Source of the DNA: Cadophora sp. MPI-SDFR-AT-0126
Taxonomy: Eukaryota; Ascomycota; Leotiomycetes; Helotiales; Ploettnerulaceae
DNA: 64,000 nucleotides
Assembly (NCBI GenBank): GCA_020747065.1
Contig: JAGMVK010000021.1
Location: 558,001-622,000 of the forward strand
Direction: 5' to 3'
Part shown: one piece after another, positions 37,581 through 49,840 of the stretch
How positions within the stretch are numbered: the first letter of the stretch is position 1
How the letters are laid out: each line of letters starts with the position of its first letter
Notes under the pieces: model-generated
What the model was told of the DNA's origin: nothing
The model's database searches: none
The model's input: the letters and a program-made list of their open reading frames with translations, nothing else
Translations under genes and position numbers: made by a program

Positions 37581-39181
37581 GCAGGCACAAAAGTCGAGAT
37601 GGAGATTGAGCAGGAGAATATGGAATGAGGATGCGATGTATAAAGGGTCACAGTAGTTGTACACTTAGGAATATTGGGTATTTTGCATGGGACACCGCTG
37701 TTGGTTCTTGTCGACATAAATTTCAACCAAGTCTCCCTCATGGTAGCATCAGACTTTATACTGTCAAGCCTATGTTACGCTCACCACAAGGTGGACCCCA
37801 GGTAGACCAAACTGAGCATATATGCAAAGCCAACACTTCACCATTGTGACAACCCAATCCACTCCACCAAGTTGACCAGTTCTACCAGGCCTCGCAGCAG
37901 ACCTGTCTATATCACCGCCCCCCCTTTCCAGCACCTCCATGTATCTACAACTCTCCCAAGATCTTTCTCTCTGCCGCCCCAGAACAGCACACCAGAGGGA
38001 ACCTGGAGAAGAGCTCGAAGAACGATAATTCAGAAAGCTCTCCTTACTAATACAAATAAGGAATAAAGGTCCTCCAGCTTTCCTACAGATCTGCAAGTCT
38101 GTCTGCAAGACTCCTAACAGGCAAAGAGATTCTAGAGTCTCTTAGAACAACACGTTTCCTCACTCCGCCTCGCACCCTCCGCATCAGGACCACGATCCCC
38201 AAGCCCAATGCTGTTCTGCCCACCAGCCAACAAACGTGGGCAATTACTCGTCTACAGCGCACACCCTCCGCATCATGTCCCGCAATCACCAAACCAACTT
38301 TTACCAACCAACAACCACATACCATTCCTCGTCTTTAATAACCAAAACAGCTAACCCCCCTCCCTCCCATCAACTCCTCCTCCCCCTCCACTCTCTTCCC
38401 CGCGCTCCTCTCCATAGCTACGCAAAAGCGTCCACTACAGTGAGAAAGGGAAGGCGAAAAGAAGACACACAGTCCGAAGCCGGGCACAAGGCCCGGACAT
38501 CAGCCGCGTGAGATTTTGTTTGTTCGTTTTGTTGTTCTTGGCACACATGAATGATTGGTGAGAATCAGACATGGTATATGAGACCTAGATGGGAAGAGTA
38601 GAGGGGCATGTTGTGGTCAGCAGAGAACGCCAGTCTGGCAGACCGTGATGAGGTGAGGTCTCCCCTTGACGGGGGAGGTTTGCACCTTCCAAAGATGAAC
38701 GGCAATCTTCCCCAAATGCGGGGCCTTACCGTGATAATAGGCAGGTATGTGTGGTAGTTTGTGGTTGTAAAATTGACTTTCATTAAGAAGGAAGGAGTGA
38801 CCGATCGATCGTCTCGTCTCATCTCGTCTGCTTCTTCAGGACTGGGACTCGATTCGATTCGACAGCGATTCGATCACTATTGCAATGTCAGTCACGAACC
38901 TTATCTGAAGAAGCAGAAGAATTGAAATGAGAAAAAGGCTATCGTCTGCCAGAATCGGGAAAAGTTCTATAGTACAAGTCCATGACCTTTGAACGCCATT
39001 GGGTATCAGTTCCATGATGTTCCGTACGCCATGTATATGCAGCAGACCCCTTCATGAACTTCGTACTCAGCTACTATATGATAACATCTGTCGCTTGAAG
39101 CAACTTGAAGCTAAGCAGTGTTGTTGTGTGCAATGTCGGACCAAATGAAATGTATGAAGCGGGCAAGCGACCCATGCTCAG
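37581..39181. other. Intergenic region between convergent genes
   Basis: No supported gene. Pyrimidine-rich and repetitive low-complexity stretches near 38300-38420; short frames on both strands look accidental. It contains the 3' ends of the flanking genes. Confidence 0.5.
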
Positions 39182-41690
39182 CTACTTTTGTAGGATGAGC
39201 TTCTCATGGACGTGGGCAAGATGCGCACGCTGAAGCTCGAATGATCGGTAGTTCCCACCAATGATACACTCCAACAGGCTCTTGTTGCTGCGATCGTCGG
39301 AACGTTGCATCTCCGCTAAGCGCCTCTGAAGCTTGTCGTAAGCATCCGAGAAACATTTGCGAATTCCATCCGTATTGCTGGAACCTCCAGCAATATCGTT
39401 GTCCGGCCTGTTTGGATCAATGATCATGAACTTCGACTTAATGCCCTTGTAGGGAATGTTTGCCTCATCCTAAGCCATGTCAGTATCAACCCTACTTGGC
39501 CATCTGGGTACCACTTACCTTTCGAACATACGCGGGAGGGTTGACCGAGATTGCTGTAGTAGTGGTATTGAATTCGTTGCCGTACAAATCGAGAAATTCC
39601 ATGAGAATCTCGCCGAGATGATGTTCCGGAGCCATGCTCCTGCTTTGAACTTGTGGCAGATGCTGGAGAAGACTTACGACAAGACATGTAACAGAGAAGC
39701 CACCAATGCCGCCATTTACAGGCTCATTTAGGCCTCTCATTGCCAAGAGGTGTTTAATGAAGGTGACAAGAATAGGCATAGCTGGGAATTCTCTCTTCCA
39801 AGCTTGGAACGTGTCGTTGGCAATCAATCCGGTGTTGTTTTCGAAAGAGATGTCTACTTTAAGGCCCGTGAGCTTGTCGACGTACTTGACAAGTGGTACC
39901 TTGGCTCCAGAGATCACTTCGACATATCTATTCAGAGCCAGACCGTTTTCTTGGATGAAACTTCTGAACCTGGACAGACCTCGCATGCCTTGGCCGAATA
40001 CCTTCTTTCCGCGGTCCAAGAACTCGCTCGAAACACAAACCAAGTCCATATCAGCCGTCGGAAGAAACAAGCCAGCAGGGAAGGAGCCAAAGGGGCGGAT
40101 TTCATCGTCCCGGTCGAAGTATTGCTTCACTCTGGCCTGGAGATCATCAACCAACCGTTGCCGAATCACTTGCTCGAAGTCTCTTGGTCTGACGTATTCA
40201 TAGAAGTCTATGATTTCCTTGTGGAGCCTACTGAGTATGTTAGAAACTTCGAGGCGAAAAGTCAATGAACAAGGGGCTTACCAAATACCCACGCCAGCGG
40301 AATCAGAATGATCCATTCCAAGCCATGGAGCTGCTGGAAGATCTGGTCGTGCGACCCAGTCCTTTAGAATTCGGCCATCGACTCTACCAGGTTTGCCTTT
40401 GGATGGTAGGTGGAGAATAGGAGCAGGCTTGATCTCATCTCTAAAATCGCGCTTCCTACTTCCCAGCGCAGGGTCAGAGGTCAGATCAATAACATTTTTC
40501 TTACTGACAGCTGGAGCCTTTCCATTCTGCTTGATGTTGAAGCTGGTACCATTACTCTGGCTCTGGTTAGTGAACTCGGGCTTCTTAGGGAGAGGTAATC
40601 GTGGTTGCTGCAGCTGCTGGATAGCGGGGCCTCGAGGAGGATTAAAGTCGTTCACGGAACCAGCAATCTCTCGTGGACCTTTGGGCGGACTTGAGGCAGT
40701 GTATCCGCGAGCCATATCATCATCCCCTTCCTCGTGCTCTTCTTCATCGCCAAAATCGAAAGATATGAAATCGTCAGCTGCCGCGGGCTTGCTTGCATGC
40801 TCACTACTGGTCGTAACCCGAGCCTTTCTGATCAATTTGACTACATCTTTCTTCTTCGCGCGAGTCTCATCCGGGGGAGGTAAAGCAGTATATGGGTCGG
40901 GGTTTGACCAGCGTGGGACACTGTCACCATCAGCGGCGTTTCCATCGGTTCGAGCCTGCTTCTTCTTGGGTTCTGGGTCCTCATCACCATCATCAGACAT
41001 ATCCATCTCAACTTCATCGCTGTCAGACATGTCGTCAATAGCTTTGTACTTGGCCCCTGCCTCAACATCTTCGTCCATTCCGGGCATCAACTCTGGAGTG
41101 GGAGCACGATTAGTCTTGAGGAAATCACGCTCTGATGCCAATCTTGGACCTCCACGACCACGGTAACCACCACGCGCACTGCCGCGAATAGTGTGGTTGG
41201 CCTGTCTACGGTTGTTATCATGGTTCTGGCGGGGTGGTGAGCGACGCCGCGATTCGGGAGTGTTGTAGTTTAGACCTGGAGGTGCATCGTAACGAAAGTC
41301 GAAGCTGTTGTGGCCACCCGTGTTTTGACGATATGCCGAGCTATTTGCCATTGTCCTGTCACTCTGGTTTGAGGGCCGATAGGATGAACCGCCAAAGGTA
41401 TGACTGTTGCGAGGGGGCGATCGAGATCGAGGGCGAGGTTCATAGCTGGGTCTGTAACTGTTGTAATCATCGCCTCTGTCTCCCGCACCAAACTGGTACA
41501 TGGGTGCGCCGCGAGGTTGATAGTTGTCACTACCACCTTGAGAGGGGCGATACGTATCACCGCTATAGGAATCTCCGTTGCGAGAGTATGAATCGTAACC
41601 AGACTGCCTAGGAGGCGGACCCGGGGGAAGTGGCGGTTGATTTGCCGGCATCTTCTTGTTGTTGCGCGCTGCTTTTTTCGTTCGTGTCAT
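39182..41690 (-). CDS. Non-canonical poly(A) polymerase of the Trf4/Cid14 type
   Basis: Minus strand exons 41690-40282, 40230-39519 and 39469-39182 give 802 residues; introns are 51 and 49 bp. The ATG at 41690 starts MTRTKKAARNN; the frame stays open further upstream without support. Residues 1 to about 460 are disordered, with RGG-like and Ser/Arg-rich stretches and an acidic segment. The catalytic domain follows (LHKEIIDFYEYV), with GSFPAGLFLPTADMDLV (GS and the DxD metal ligands) and LKVDISFEN (third Asp). NGGIGGFSVTCLVVSLLQ and the PAP-associated region with DPNRPDNDIAGGS complete it. In yeasts such enzymes add short poly(A) tails to nuclear RNAs in the TRAMP complex to mark them for exosome decay. 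The intron 1 acceptor could shift by 3 bases. It is divergent from the peroxin gene. Confidence 0.9.
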
Positions 41691-42401
41691 GTTGAATCGA
41701 AGCAAGCACGTCGCGAAGTGTGATAATTTGAAGTTCAGATTCAGTTTTGGAAAATTTAGCGCTATGGCAATTATAATTAGCGCGTTTGACCACGTGATGA
41801 TAAGAGCTTGGCGAGGCTGAGAAGCATGCATCAGTTTGAGGGTGTTATTGAAAGACTTGACGAGCTGGCTGACTCAGAGTATTTTATTTCTTCTTAAGGA
41901 GCCTCCTGTATGTATAAATAAAAGGTTATATTACAAAAAACTTCCAGTGAATAGATACAAAGAGGCTTCCAAGACTTTCTTATTCACAGTCTGCGCACTC
42001 GAAATACTTACCCTAGGCGAGGCTGACTGTTGTTCCAGGCATGTGATTGTTCCAAAGAGACCGAGATGGTGGAGCCGAGCGCTGCGGCAGTCCGGCGTGC
42101 ATTCTTTGCTGCAAAGCTAACCTCTTTCCTCGTTTCTTCATTCACACTCATGTAACAAATCCTTTTTCTTAATGCGTTCAATAATTATCACTTTCCGCCT
42201 GTTTGCTATGGACTGAAATGCTTTGGCGCAATCCACTTGCTGGCACATCCCTCGCGTGCTCGGTCTCTGCCTTGGCGGCAATGACGTTGGATCTTGAGCT
42301 TTAAATGGCGGCATTCGTATTACCCCAGATTTTATATCCTCGCTCATCCACACTTGCGTCCACCACATCATGGACTGACCACTCCGCAGGATACCCCTTG
42401 G
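41691..42401. promoter_or_regulatory. Shared upstream region of the divergent poly(A) polymerase and peroxin genes
   Basis: 711 bp between two divergent starts, without a supported gene. It must hold both promoters; I recognise no specific binding site. Confidence 0.45.
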
Positions 42402-44269
42402 ATGATGTCTTCCACTCCAAGCTCGTCACGGAGAGAAGACGATGGCACGTCGATGGCCAGCAATGATCCGAATCCACCGACCATCGCAGCCTTCTCACCA
42501 GTCACCCTCTCGCATGCGCCGAATGCGAACAAGCAGCGATCCACCATACTTGTACATCAAAAATCACCATTGTTAATAGCTACTCCTCCGCAGATTACAC
42601 GAGCTTTGGCATATTCGCATCCGTTCCTTCTGCCGCTGAATCAGTTTGTCGGGTTGTTGACATGGACGAGTGGTGATCCTTGGGAGAGCTTCTTACTGGT
42701 GGCCAGTTTCTGGGGCGTGGTCCTTTACGGAGATGTTGTTATGCGATTTGCAGGGCCTGTAGTGGTTGTTATGGGCTTAATACTGGGGATGTACTCTAGA
42801 CGGTACTCGCCACTGTCATCGACTGGATGGACAGGGGAGAAACAGAAGAAAGGACATAAAAAGGCGGACTCCGAGGCTACGAATATCAAGCACCAGAAGA
42901 CGTTGGATGAAATTGTGGAAACATTAAAGGTGTTTACCTCTCGATGTAATGTATTGTTGGATCCTCTACTCGAACTCACCGACTTCCTCTCCACCCAACG
43001 AACCGCTACATCTGCCACAACAAGACCAGCCCTCACTACCCTTCTGATCAGAATACTCCTGGTCACTCCTCTATGGATTCTTCTAACTCTAAGTCCCATA
43101 CAAATAATCACAACAAAACGAATCGTTCTTCTTACGGGAACGATATTCTTCACTTGGCATTCACGACCAAACAGAGTAACACGAACGATCTTGTGGAGAT
43201 CTGCTACAGTCCGCCGAATATGTGCTATAGTTACAGGACTTCATTTTAACGACGTTCCTATCCCACCACCAAATAGTTCTGACAAGCCAGCGCTGTCGCC
43301 GAGAAGCAAATCGGAAATCCAAGAGACGGCTACACTAGCAGCATCAGCAGCTGCCAAGAGAAGGCCAGATGCACCTGGTGTTAGATTTACATTCATACTT
43401 TACGAGAACCAACGACGATGGGTTGGATTGGGCTGGACGACATCATTATTTGCATATGAGCGGGCAGCTTGGACAGATGAGCATCTGAATCCGGCGCCGG
43501 CAAAGGAGGAATTTGAACTTCCAGACGTTGAGGGTGGTGCTGCTAGATGGAGATGGGCAGAGGGTAGTCAATGGCTTGTAGAAGGAGCTGCCGAAAGTGA
43601 CGAGGGTGGTACGAAAGCAAAGTCAGACACTGTTGATGGTGGCCAGGGTTGGATATACTATGACAACAAGGTATGCTACTAACGTCTCAATATTCCCGCT
43701 CTCGATATCTCATCTCCAAAATTTTGAGCACTACTTACACATCCCAGTGGCAAAACGGACGCAGAGGCGTCGACGGCTGGGGACGTTACACTCGCCGCCG
43801 TAAATGGTACCGCGATGCCGAACTCGTCGAAGTCTCCCCCTCCACCGAAGTCACACCCTCCCCAACACCCACTCGCAACAGCAGCCCCGAAATAACACGC
43901 ACACCTACCGCCTCCAACTCCGCCTCGGCCTCAACCTCCCTGTCATCAACCTTTACCAGCCCACCTCCCGAATACAGCCTCACAGACAAGGACCGAGACC
44001 GAGACAACCTCAGCATCAAAGACAGTATCCGCAGCAAAGGCTCCGACGGTAACAGTAAGAGCGATAAGGAGAGTCTGAAGGGCAGTGTAGGGGCGCTCAG
44101 GAGTGGGACGTTGAGAAGGAGAGGTACGGCGAGTAGTGAGAGGAGTACGACAATGAGTATGCATAGTAAACGTGGTGAGAGTGATGATGAGGGACCTGGC
44201 GGGACGAGACCGAGAAATGTGGATACGTGGGGGGTAAGCGATGATATTAGGATGGAGCTTGATCAGTAA
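42402..44269 (+). CDS. Peroxisomal membrane peroxin of the Pex23/Pex24 family with dysferlin domain
   Basis: Exons 42402-43670 and 43748-44269 (intron GTATGC...CCCAG, 77 bp) give 596 residues. The N-terminus is disordered. Hydrophobic segments lie at FLLVASFWGVVLYGD, AGPVVVVMGLILGMY and ILLVTPLWILLTLS, with reticulon-like spacing. The C-half has a dysferlin module: RFTFILYENQRRWVGLGWT (DysF N part) and, spanning the exon junction, GWIYYDNKWQNGRR followed by GWGRYTRRRKWYRDA (DysF C part). The intron splits the second part, which supports the join. The tail is Ser/Thr-rich and low complexity. In yeasts these proteins lie in the ER and peroxisome membranes and control peroxisome number and membrane contacts. 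Which paralogue (Pex23-, Pex24- or Pex30-like) cannot be decided here. The second Met directly follows the first. Confidence 0.87.
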
Positions 44270-44695
44270 CTCGTTGGACTACACACTACTAGATTCTGGA
44301 AAGCTTTGGGAGTATTGGTAGGTGGTGGAAGGCTGTATTTGATGGGTTGGGATGGGGTTGTATGAACTGGATGCATTGGAAGTTGGCTGGGTGCTTTGGG
44401 GTTCGGAGTGCTGTTTAGCGAATACCAAGAATGAATGCCACTTGATGATTTCCACTCATTTTCGCTTGCCATCATTCTAATACGTCCAGTATTATAGTTG
44501 TCTAGAACATAAGATCCCGCAAGTTGATGTGTTTATGCATTATCTATCTACGCTCAAACTCATGTAAATACACAAGCGAGTCTCCATGCCACGCCATGCC
44601 ATGCCCACCTTTCATTCCGTTTTCGCGCACCATGCAAGCCTTCCATCAAGCCCAGTCAATCATACACTTTATCAATCCTTCCATTTAGTCATCCA
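44270..44695. terminator. Region between the convergent 3' ends of the peroxin and Yip1 genes
   Basis: 426 bp between convergent stop codons, without a supported frame. It must contain both polyadenylation regions. Confidence 0.4.
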
Positions 44696-45707
44696 TCACA
44701 AACCCGCAGCCTTCCCACCTAGCCCCTTACTTCCCCTACTCGAAAAAATCCCCATAATCCCAAACCCAACATAAAACAAAGCCAGCGGATACGCCACCAG
44801 TCCCCTCATCCCCCTCATTCTACCCACCGCGCAAAACATCCCACTAGAACTATACGTGCACCAACCCACCGCCATACTCGTCAACACATATCCCAACATC
44901 CCATCCATCGGCAGCAGCACCCCAATCATACTCGTCAGCACAAGGGGCAGTAAACAATACCCCAGCACCGACGCGGACCGTGGGAATGTCAGGCTGGACG
45001 AGAGATGGGAGGATTGGTGGGAGGGAGAAGGCGTTGTGGGTTCGGAGGGGGGAGACATGAGTGAGAGGATTGTGTGTAGAGAGCAGGAGCCTAGCAGGGC
45101 GAGTCCGTAAATGTAGCCGAAGTGGACTTTGCCTGAGAAGAGAAGGAAGGTGCCGAAGAGGAGGAAGAAGAGGATTGGGCCCGCGAGGTCGGAGTCGTCC
45201 ATTATGTGTTGATCGATGTGCGCGAGTGGATTGAGGACTGCGAGGGTCTGGGTGATTGTGTCAGCTCTCCATGTTAAAAGAAAATAAACATGTGGTTCGT
45301 CGAAAGAGACATTGGAAGCATGGTAGCGAATGTCAACATACCTTCCCTCTGATATGCCCAAAGTTCACACCAAGCTCCACCAACAACGGCGGCTCCCCAT
45401 CATACCCCTCCGTCCCAAACGCTGCCAACCACCCCGTCCTCAACCCTCCCTGCTCTCCCATCCTCCCACTCACACCAGGCGGCGCCCCAAACCCAGCACC
45501 ATACCCTCCACCACCTCCAGGGACTCCATAGCCAGGACTGCCCGCCGGCGCACCATATCCATATGCAGCTTGCGACGGCGTCGCGTGTCCCGATACTGGC
45601 CCAGGCGTGTATGAAGATGGGTAGAACTGGAGGTTTTGCGCTGAGGATGCTGATGCGCCGTAGGGCGAGGTGTTAGGTTGCGGTTGTTGTTGGAAGAATT
45701 GTGCCAT
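44696..45707 (-). CDS. YIP1: Yip1-family Golgi/ER membrane protein
   Basis: Exons 45707-45342 and 45247-44696 (intron 94 bp, GTATGT...CACCCAG) give 305 residues. The N-third is cytosolic and rich in Gln, Gly, Pro and Tyr (MAQFFQQQPQ, many GYG repeats). Then comes the conserved block EPPLLVELGVNFGHIRGK, followed across the junction by TLAVLNPLAHIDQHIMDDSDLAGPI with its characteristic order, and about five membrane segments (ILFFLLFGTFLLFSG, IYGLALLGSC, LGYCLLPLVLTSMIG, TSMAVGWCTYSSS, LVAYPLALFYVGF). Yip1 binds Rab GTPases and works in COPII vesicle formation and transport from ER to Golgi. The start at 45707 is preferred over an upstream Met at 45734 because the family starts close to the Gln-rich stretch. 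It shares a 330-bp upstream region with PAM16. Confidence 0.92.
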
Positions 45708-46037
45708 TTTGTAGCTGTGTGGTGTATTCTTCAAGAAAATAGGAACCGTTCTGGCTAAATTGACTGAAGAGGGGGGTTGTGGAATGGCAATGTTGTCTTG
45801 ATGCTAGGCCGCCTTTTTTGGAGAGGTGTTCTTGGTTGAAAGTTGATGCCAGCCTGGTGAGGCAGAAACAATTTTTTGAATCCGCAAATGTTGTTCCGTT
45901 CCGGTCCCGGCCGGACAGAAAATGTTGCGACTTGACTTTGGGATGATTGGGAGAGGCTGATTTTCAACTTCTCACTCTGTATTCTACACTTCTTCATTCC
46001 GGCGACTGGAGTTTATGAGCCCGCGCTTCATCACATC
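45708..46037. promoter_or_regulatory. Bidirectional promoter region of YIP1 and PAM16
   Basis: 330 bp between divergent start codons of two housekeeping genes. Both promoters must lie here or overlap the 5' UTRs. No specific element recognised. Confidence 0.5.
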
Positions 46038-46575
46038 ATGGTATGTATCTCATCTCCTGTCAATCAAATTCTCAATTACGCGCGGGAACTCAATGGCAGC
46101 AGCCAGCGCCACTGTATCCGCCCGATTTGAAAATGGCTTCACTAACACTCACCAGGCGCACCGCATAATAACCCAAGTAATCTTTACCGGCACACGCGTC
46201 GTAGGGCGTGCCTTCGCCGAAGCCTACAAGCAAGCGTCCGCATCATCACAATACGCCAAAGCGCAAGCCAAAGCCGGTAACCCAGGAGGCTCAGGGTCCT
46301 TCTCCTCGAACGGCCTGACCCTCGAAGAAGCATGCAAGATCCTGAATGTCAAACCGCCGCAGAACGGACAGACGAATATGGAGGATGTGATGGAGAGGTT
46401 TAAGAAGCTGTTTGATGTCAACGATCCGAAGAAGGGTGGCAGCTTTTATTTACAGAGTAAGGTGTTGAGAGCGAGGGAGAGGATTGAGGCGGAAGTTAGG
46501 ATGAAGGAGGAGTTGGCGGGCAGAGAAGCGGAGTTAAAAGAAGGATGGAAGCCAAAGGTGTTTAAGGACCGGTAG
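46038..46575 (+). CDS. PAM16: Mitochondrial import motor subunit Pam16 (Tim16)
   Basis: The first coding exon is just the ATG (46038-46040); a 115-bp intron (GTATGT, CTAAC, ACCAG) joins it to 46156-46575. The spliced product is 140 residues and begins MAHRIITQVIFTGTRVVGRAFAEAYKQA, the classical Pam16 N-terminus. The J-like domain follows with LTLEEACKILNVKP and FKKLFDVNDPKKGGSFYLQSK; the HPD motif of true J proteins is replaced by DPKK, as expected for Pam16. The protein sits on the matrix side of the inner membrane bound to the TIM23 translocase, pairs with Pam14/18 and restrains its stimulation of mtHsp70. A longer unspliced frame starting upstream lacks family support. The length matches the family. 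Confidence 0.95.
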
Positions 46576-47012
46576 AACGACGATGGTTGGCGGTAGTGAA
46601 GTGCTGGGTGATGGTTGTTAGTCGGAGGAGATTTAGGAGACGATTCAAGTTGGTGAATGCTGAAGGATCACTCTGAGGATGGACAAGACATCGACCATCG
46701 ACCGCAGCACGAAAGGAGAAATCTTCCCTCTGTATTCGACATAGCCAGGCGTTTTGGGGCTGTAATGTATATTGGGACATGGCCATTCAGCATTTGCATG
46801 GACCTGGAGGTCTGTTTTTGTATGTGTAAGATAGAGTCTTGGAATTGAGAGCAACGACTTCAAGTCAATAGTTGCACAAGCGGCATGTCTACGAGTGGGA
46901 CGAAAGCAATGTGTAGGTAAGTCTTCAATGAGAAGGAAGTCACCCAGTCAGACTGGTTGTCATATCTTTTTACTCAATTTACAGGAGTGAAAATTCGCTT
47001 TGCCGATTCAAC
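46576..47012. terminator. Region between convergent 3' ends of PAM16 and the dehydrogenase gene
   Basis: 437 bp without a supported frame. It contains the polyadenylation regions of both flanking genes. Confidence 0.4.
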
Positions 47013-48136
47013 TCAAACAGCATTATACCCGCCATCAACAAACATCGAAGAACCCGTCACAAAAGTCGCCTTATCACTCAGCAAGAAACTAGCCATAAAA
47101 GCTACCTCCTGTGGATGACCCCATCTGTTCATTGGAGCTCTCGAGATCACCTTGTTGCCCATCTAAGTTTATCAGCATCCATATTGTTGAAAGCGAAGCG
47201 TCACGTCGAACGGCGCAGCAGCAACTCACCTCGGTCATCGCACCATCAACAAGCTCACTTGTCATCTTGGTAGCTATCCATCCTGGACAGATGCAGTTTA
47301 CACGAATACCTTGGGTGGCATAGTCCATGGCATCCCCTTTGGTCAAGCCCAATACACCATGTTTGGCCATGATATATGGGTTGAGCGTTGGAATGGCAAA
47401 GTGGGAGCACAGAGAACCGACATTGACGATACTGCCTCGAGTTTTGAGCGGCAGGCCGGTACTAGGGACGTCAGTCTGAGAACAAGCTGCAAGTACGCAC
47501 CGCTGAAGACAACTTTTATGCGGCGTGGAAGATCCCATATTAAAGACAAAGGAACGAAGAGTAAGGAAGGGAATGCCAGAATAAACTCACCTCACAGCTC
47601 TCTCCTCCTGCTTCAAAAATTGCCTAATCTGCGCCCTCTCACACAACCAAACACCCCTCAGATTCAATCCCAACACCTTATCCATCTCACTAACATCCAA
47701 ATCCGCAATTCCACCGGACGCCCCCGACATTCCCGCCGCATTGAAACAGACGTCCAGTCTGCCGAACTTCTCAACAGTCTTCTCTACCGCATCATTGACG
47801 CCGCTTTCAGAACTGCAGTCTACAGCTATTGGTAGGATTTTGGCTTGCGGAGACGAGCTTTGTAAATCAGTGACGGCGGCGGAGAGATTTTCGGCGGAGA
47901 TGTCGAGGATGGCTATTTGAGTTATGCCATCGAGGAGGAGTTGCCGGGCGACGGCGAGCCCGATTCCGGATGCGGCGCCTGGTGGTGTGTGAGCGTTGGC
48001 TTCATTTCATTCATGGTACTCTATTTCAGACGAATTCAAGGATTGTATTCTAAAAATATGGCATTTCCAATCGCAGCGGAACCAGCGGAAGAAAAAAATT
48101 GTGAATACCCGTTACGAACGCAACACTAAGTCGCCC
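47013..48136 (-). CDS. Short-chain dehydrogenase/reductase (5' end unresolved)
   Basis: Minus strand exons: to 48109, 47978-47591, 47461-47230 and 47162-47013. The joins restore classical SDR motifs: VAFVTGAASGIG (NAD(P)-binding TGxxxGxG), ILDIS (cofactor strand), NAAG, VNVGS (catalytic Ser) and YIMAK (catalytic Tyr and Lys), then NCICPGWIATKM and the C-terminal SSMFVDGGYNAV. Introns: 129 bp with CTGAC before CTAG; 67 bp ending CTTAG; and one of 130 bp ending CCAG. The first exon is the problem: the frame leading into VAFVTG is closed by TAA and TGA just upstream, and the nearby ATG (48158) is in another frame. Either a further short 5' exon exists or the start is damaged. Substrate unknown; length about 270 residues, as usual. 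Confidence 0.8.
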
Positions 48137-49064
48137 TCATTAGCTCGGCCTCGGACATGTTTTTGCTGTGTTTAGAGTATACCTTTCTGGTCCGAAAGTA
48201 GCCATTTTCGCATACAACTTTATATTTCAATTACAACTTTCTGAAATATAAGCTATGATTTCTGATAAGATTCACGAAGTTAGAAAGACCCTGAAAGCAG
48301 CACATGCAACCTTTTAAACAAGTACGTTCCTCTCAAGGCTGTCAGTCGATCACCCCGCACTACTCACCCCAGATCGACCTCGGCCGGCATTAGTTCGCAG
48401 CCCCTCAACACCATCTGCATCACCATCCAATCCTGTTTCCGTAATATTTCTGAAGATGTACGGGATGAAGTAAGCACCGAGTGAGCGAGCGCCCGGCGGC
48501 GCGTATGTCAATATTGGATTTTCTTGGCTTGTCATCGGTTAAGACCATTACGAGCTGTCCATTTAGACGGCTTTATAAATGATGAAATTTCGGTATCAAC
48601 ACCGTTTTGCACCAGTGAGGAAATGCTGATATCAGATCACTATCGCTAGCTTAATCTTAGACATTGGTTCAGTCATTTGTATATTCGTCGTCGAGACTGA
48701 AGTGAGGGTTGGAACTTGGCTATCAGACGGCACAACAAGATCGCTCGGCAGGATTGAAATCGCACACTTGATCGCACAAAAATCGCACGGCAGTCATTTG
48801 ACACGAGGACGAAGCTTACTTCTCATCCCGGTCATGAGCTGGGAAATATAAGAAATAAACACAGCAGCAGCTTTGCCATCATTTTCACCAGTTCTTCGTA
48901 AGATCTCGTCCAGCGAGTAAGCATCTAAATCTGGTTATACTCAGGACAGAGCTAACATAGACATCTATTCCAGCATGTGCCTGACTACTCTATTATGGAC
49001 CGAGTGGTGTTTTTCAAGTAAAACTTTCTGGATTTCTTGAAAAAAGGGAAGCATACTTCGCGCC
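48137..49064. other. Intergenic region, no gene supported
   Basis: Short frames only. The 61-codon frame on the minus strand at 48350-48535 has no family resemblance. It may contain a missing first exon of the dehydrogenase gene. Confidence 0.4.
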
Positions 49065-49840
49065 TCACAATCGCACAGCTCCACTCTCGACGTCCACGCT
49101 TCCATCTGTAGCCCCGTCCGATTCCTTCAACATCTCCTTCGCATACCACATACCAGCTACAAATGGCGACCTGAGATTTCCATTAGCTTTCTGTATCCAA
49201 GATTTCTGGCCCCGTTCCAAACAACCATTCCAATACCCAGTCCTCAAATATCCATTCTTAAGGAACACATTCTGAGGCAAAGGTCCAGGAAACAGAAAAC
49301 AGAAGTCAAACTTACGAATAAATCACATCAGCAACAATGGCCCAAAGCACAGCCCATACACTCTTATACTTATTTCCAGCCTGTGTAAGCACGACGATAG
49401 CCAAGCCAGCAGCAACCCATTTCGCTTTGTACCCCTGCAACTTATAGAAGAATTGTGGCTGCAGGGTACCAGTTGCGTAGTGATGTGCTTCGATGAGAGG
49501 CGTAGACATTAGGATGATATTTCCTAATGCCATTATGCCTATGAGACTGTAGAAAGTGTTCAACAGCGCTGTTCCAAAGTAGAGGGAAGCAATGGTCGGA
49601 AAGGAGAGCATTGAGGGGAAGGGGTAAAGATGAGGAGACTTACAGTCCTTGAATTGAAATAACATTATAAACCTCATACGGCAAAATCGCCATCCCAAAC
49701 AACAAGAATATGAACTGCAGAACCCATATCGCAGCTAGAAAGTTGCGGCTCCACGGCACGTGGACGGTGTTGATATTGTCAGCGTGGTCTGTGACGATGA
49801 TGCGTGGTGTTGGAGGCGCGATGGGCGTGTAGAACGCCAT
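49065..49840 (-). CDS. Predicted four-helix membrane protein of unknown function
   Basis: Minus strand exons 49840-49644, 49546-49327 and 49271-49065 give 207 residues. The start is MAFYTPIAPP. Four hydrophobic segments follow: NFLAAIWVLQFIFLLFGMAI, LLIGIMALGNIILMS, WVAAGLAIVVLTQAG and YKSVWAVLWAIVAD, then a hydrophilic tail ending ESGAVRL. Intron 1 is well formed (GTAAGT...CTACAG). Intron 2 is uncertain: the canonical GTAAGT at 49315 would put the last exon out of frame, whereas an earlier GTGATT donor keeps it in frame. I do not recognise the family. The start codon and promoter lie in a segment duplicated at 62141-62403. Confidence 0.6.

Noticed and set aside
40393..41166. 257-codon plus-strand frame
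   Set aside because: Antisense shadow of the low-complexity N-terminal region of the poly(A) polymerase gene.
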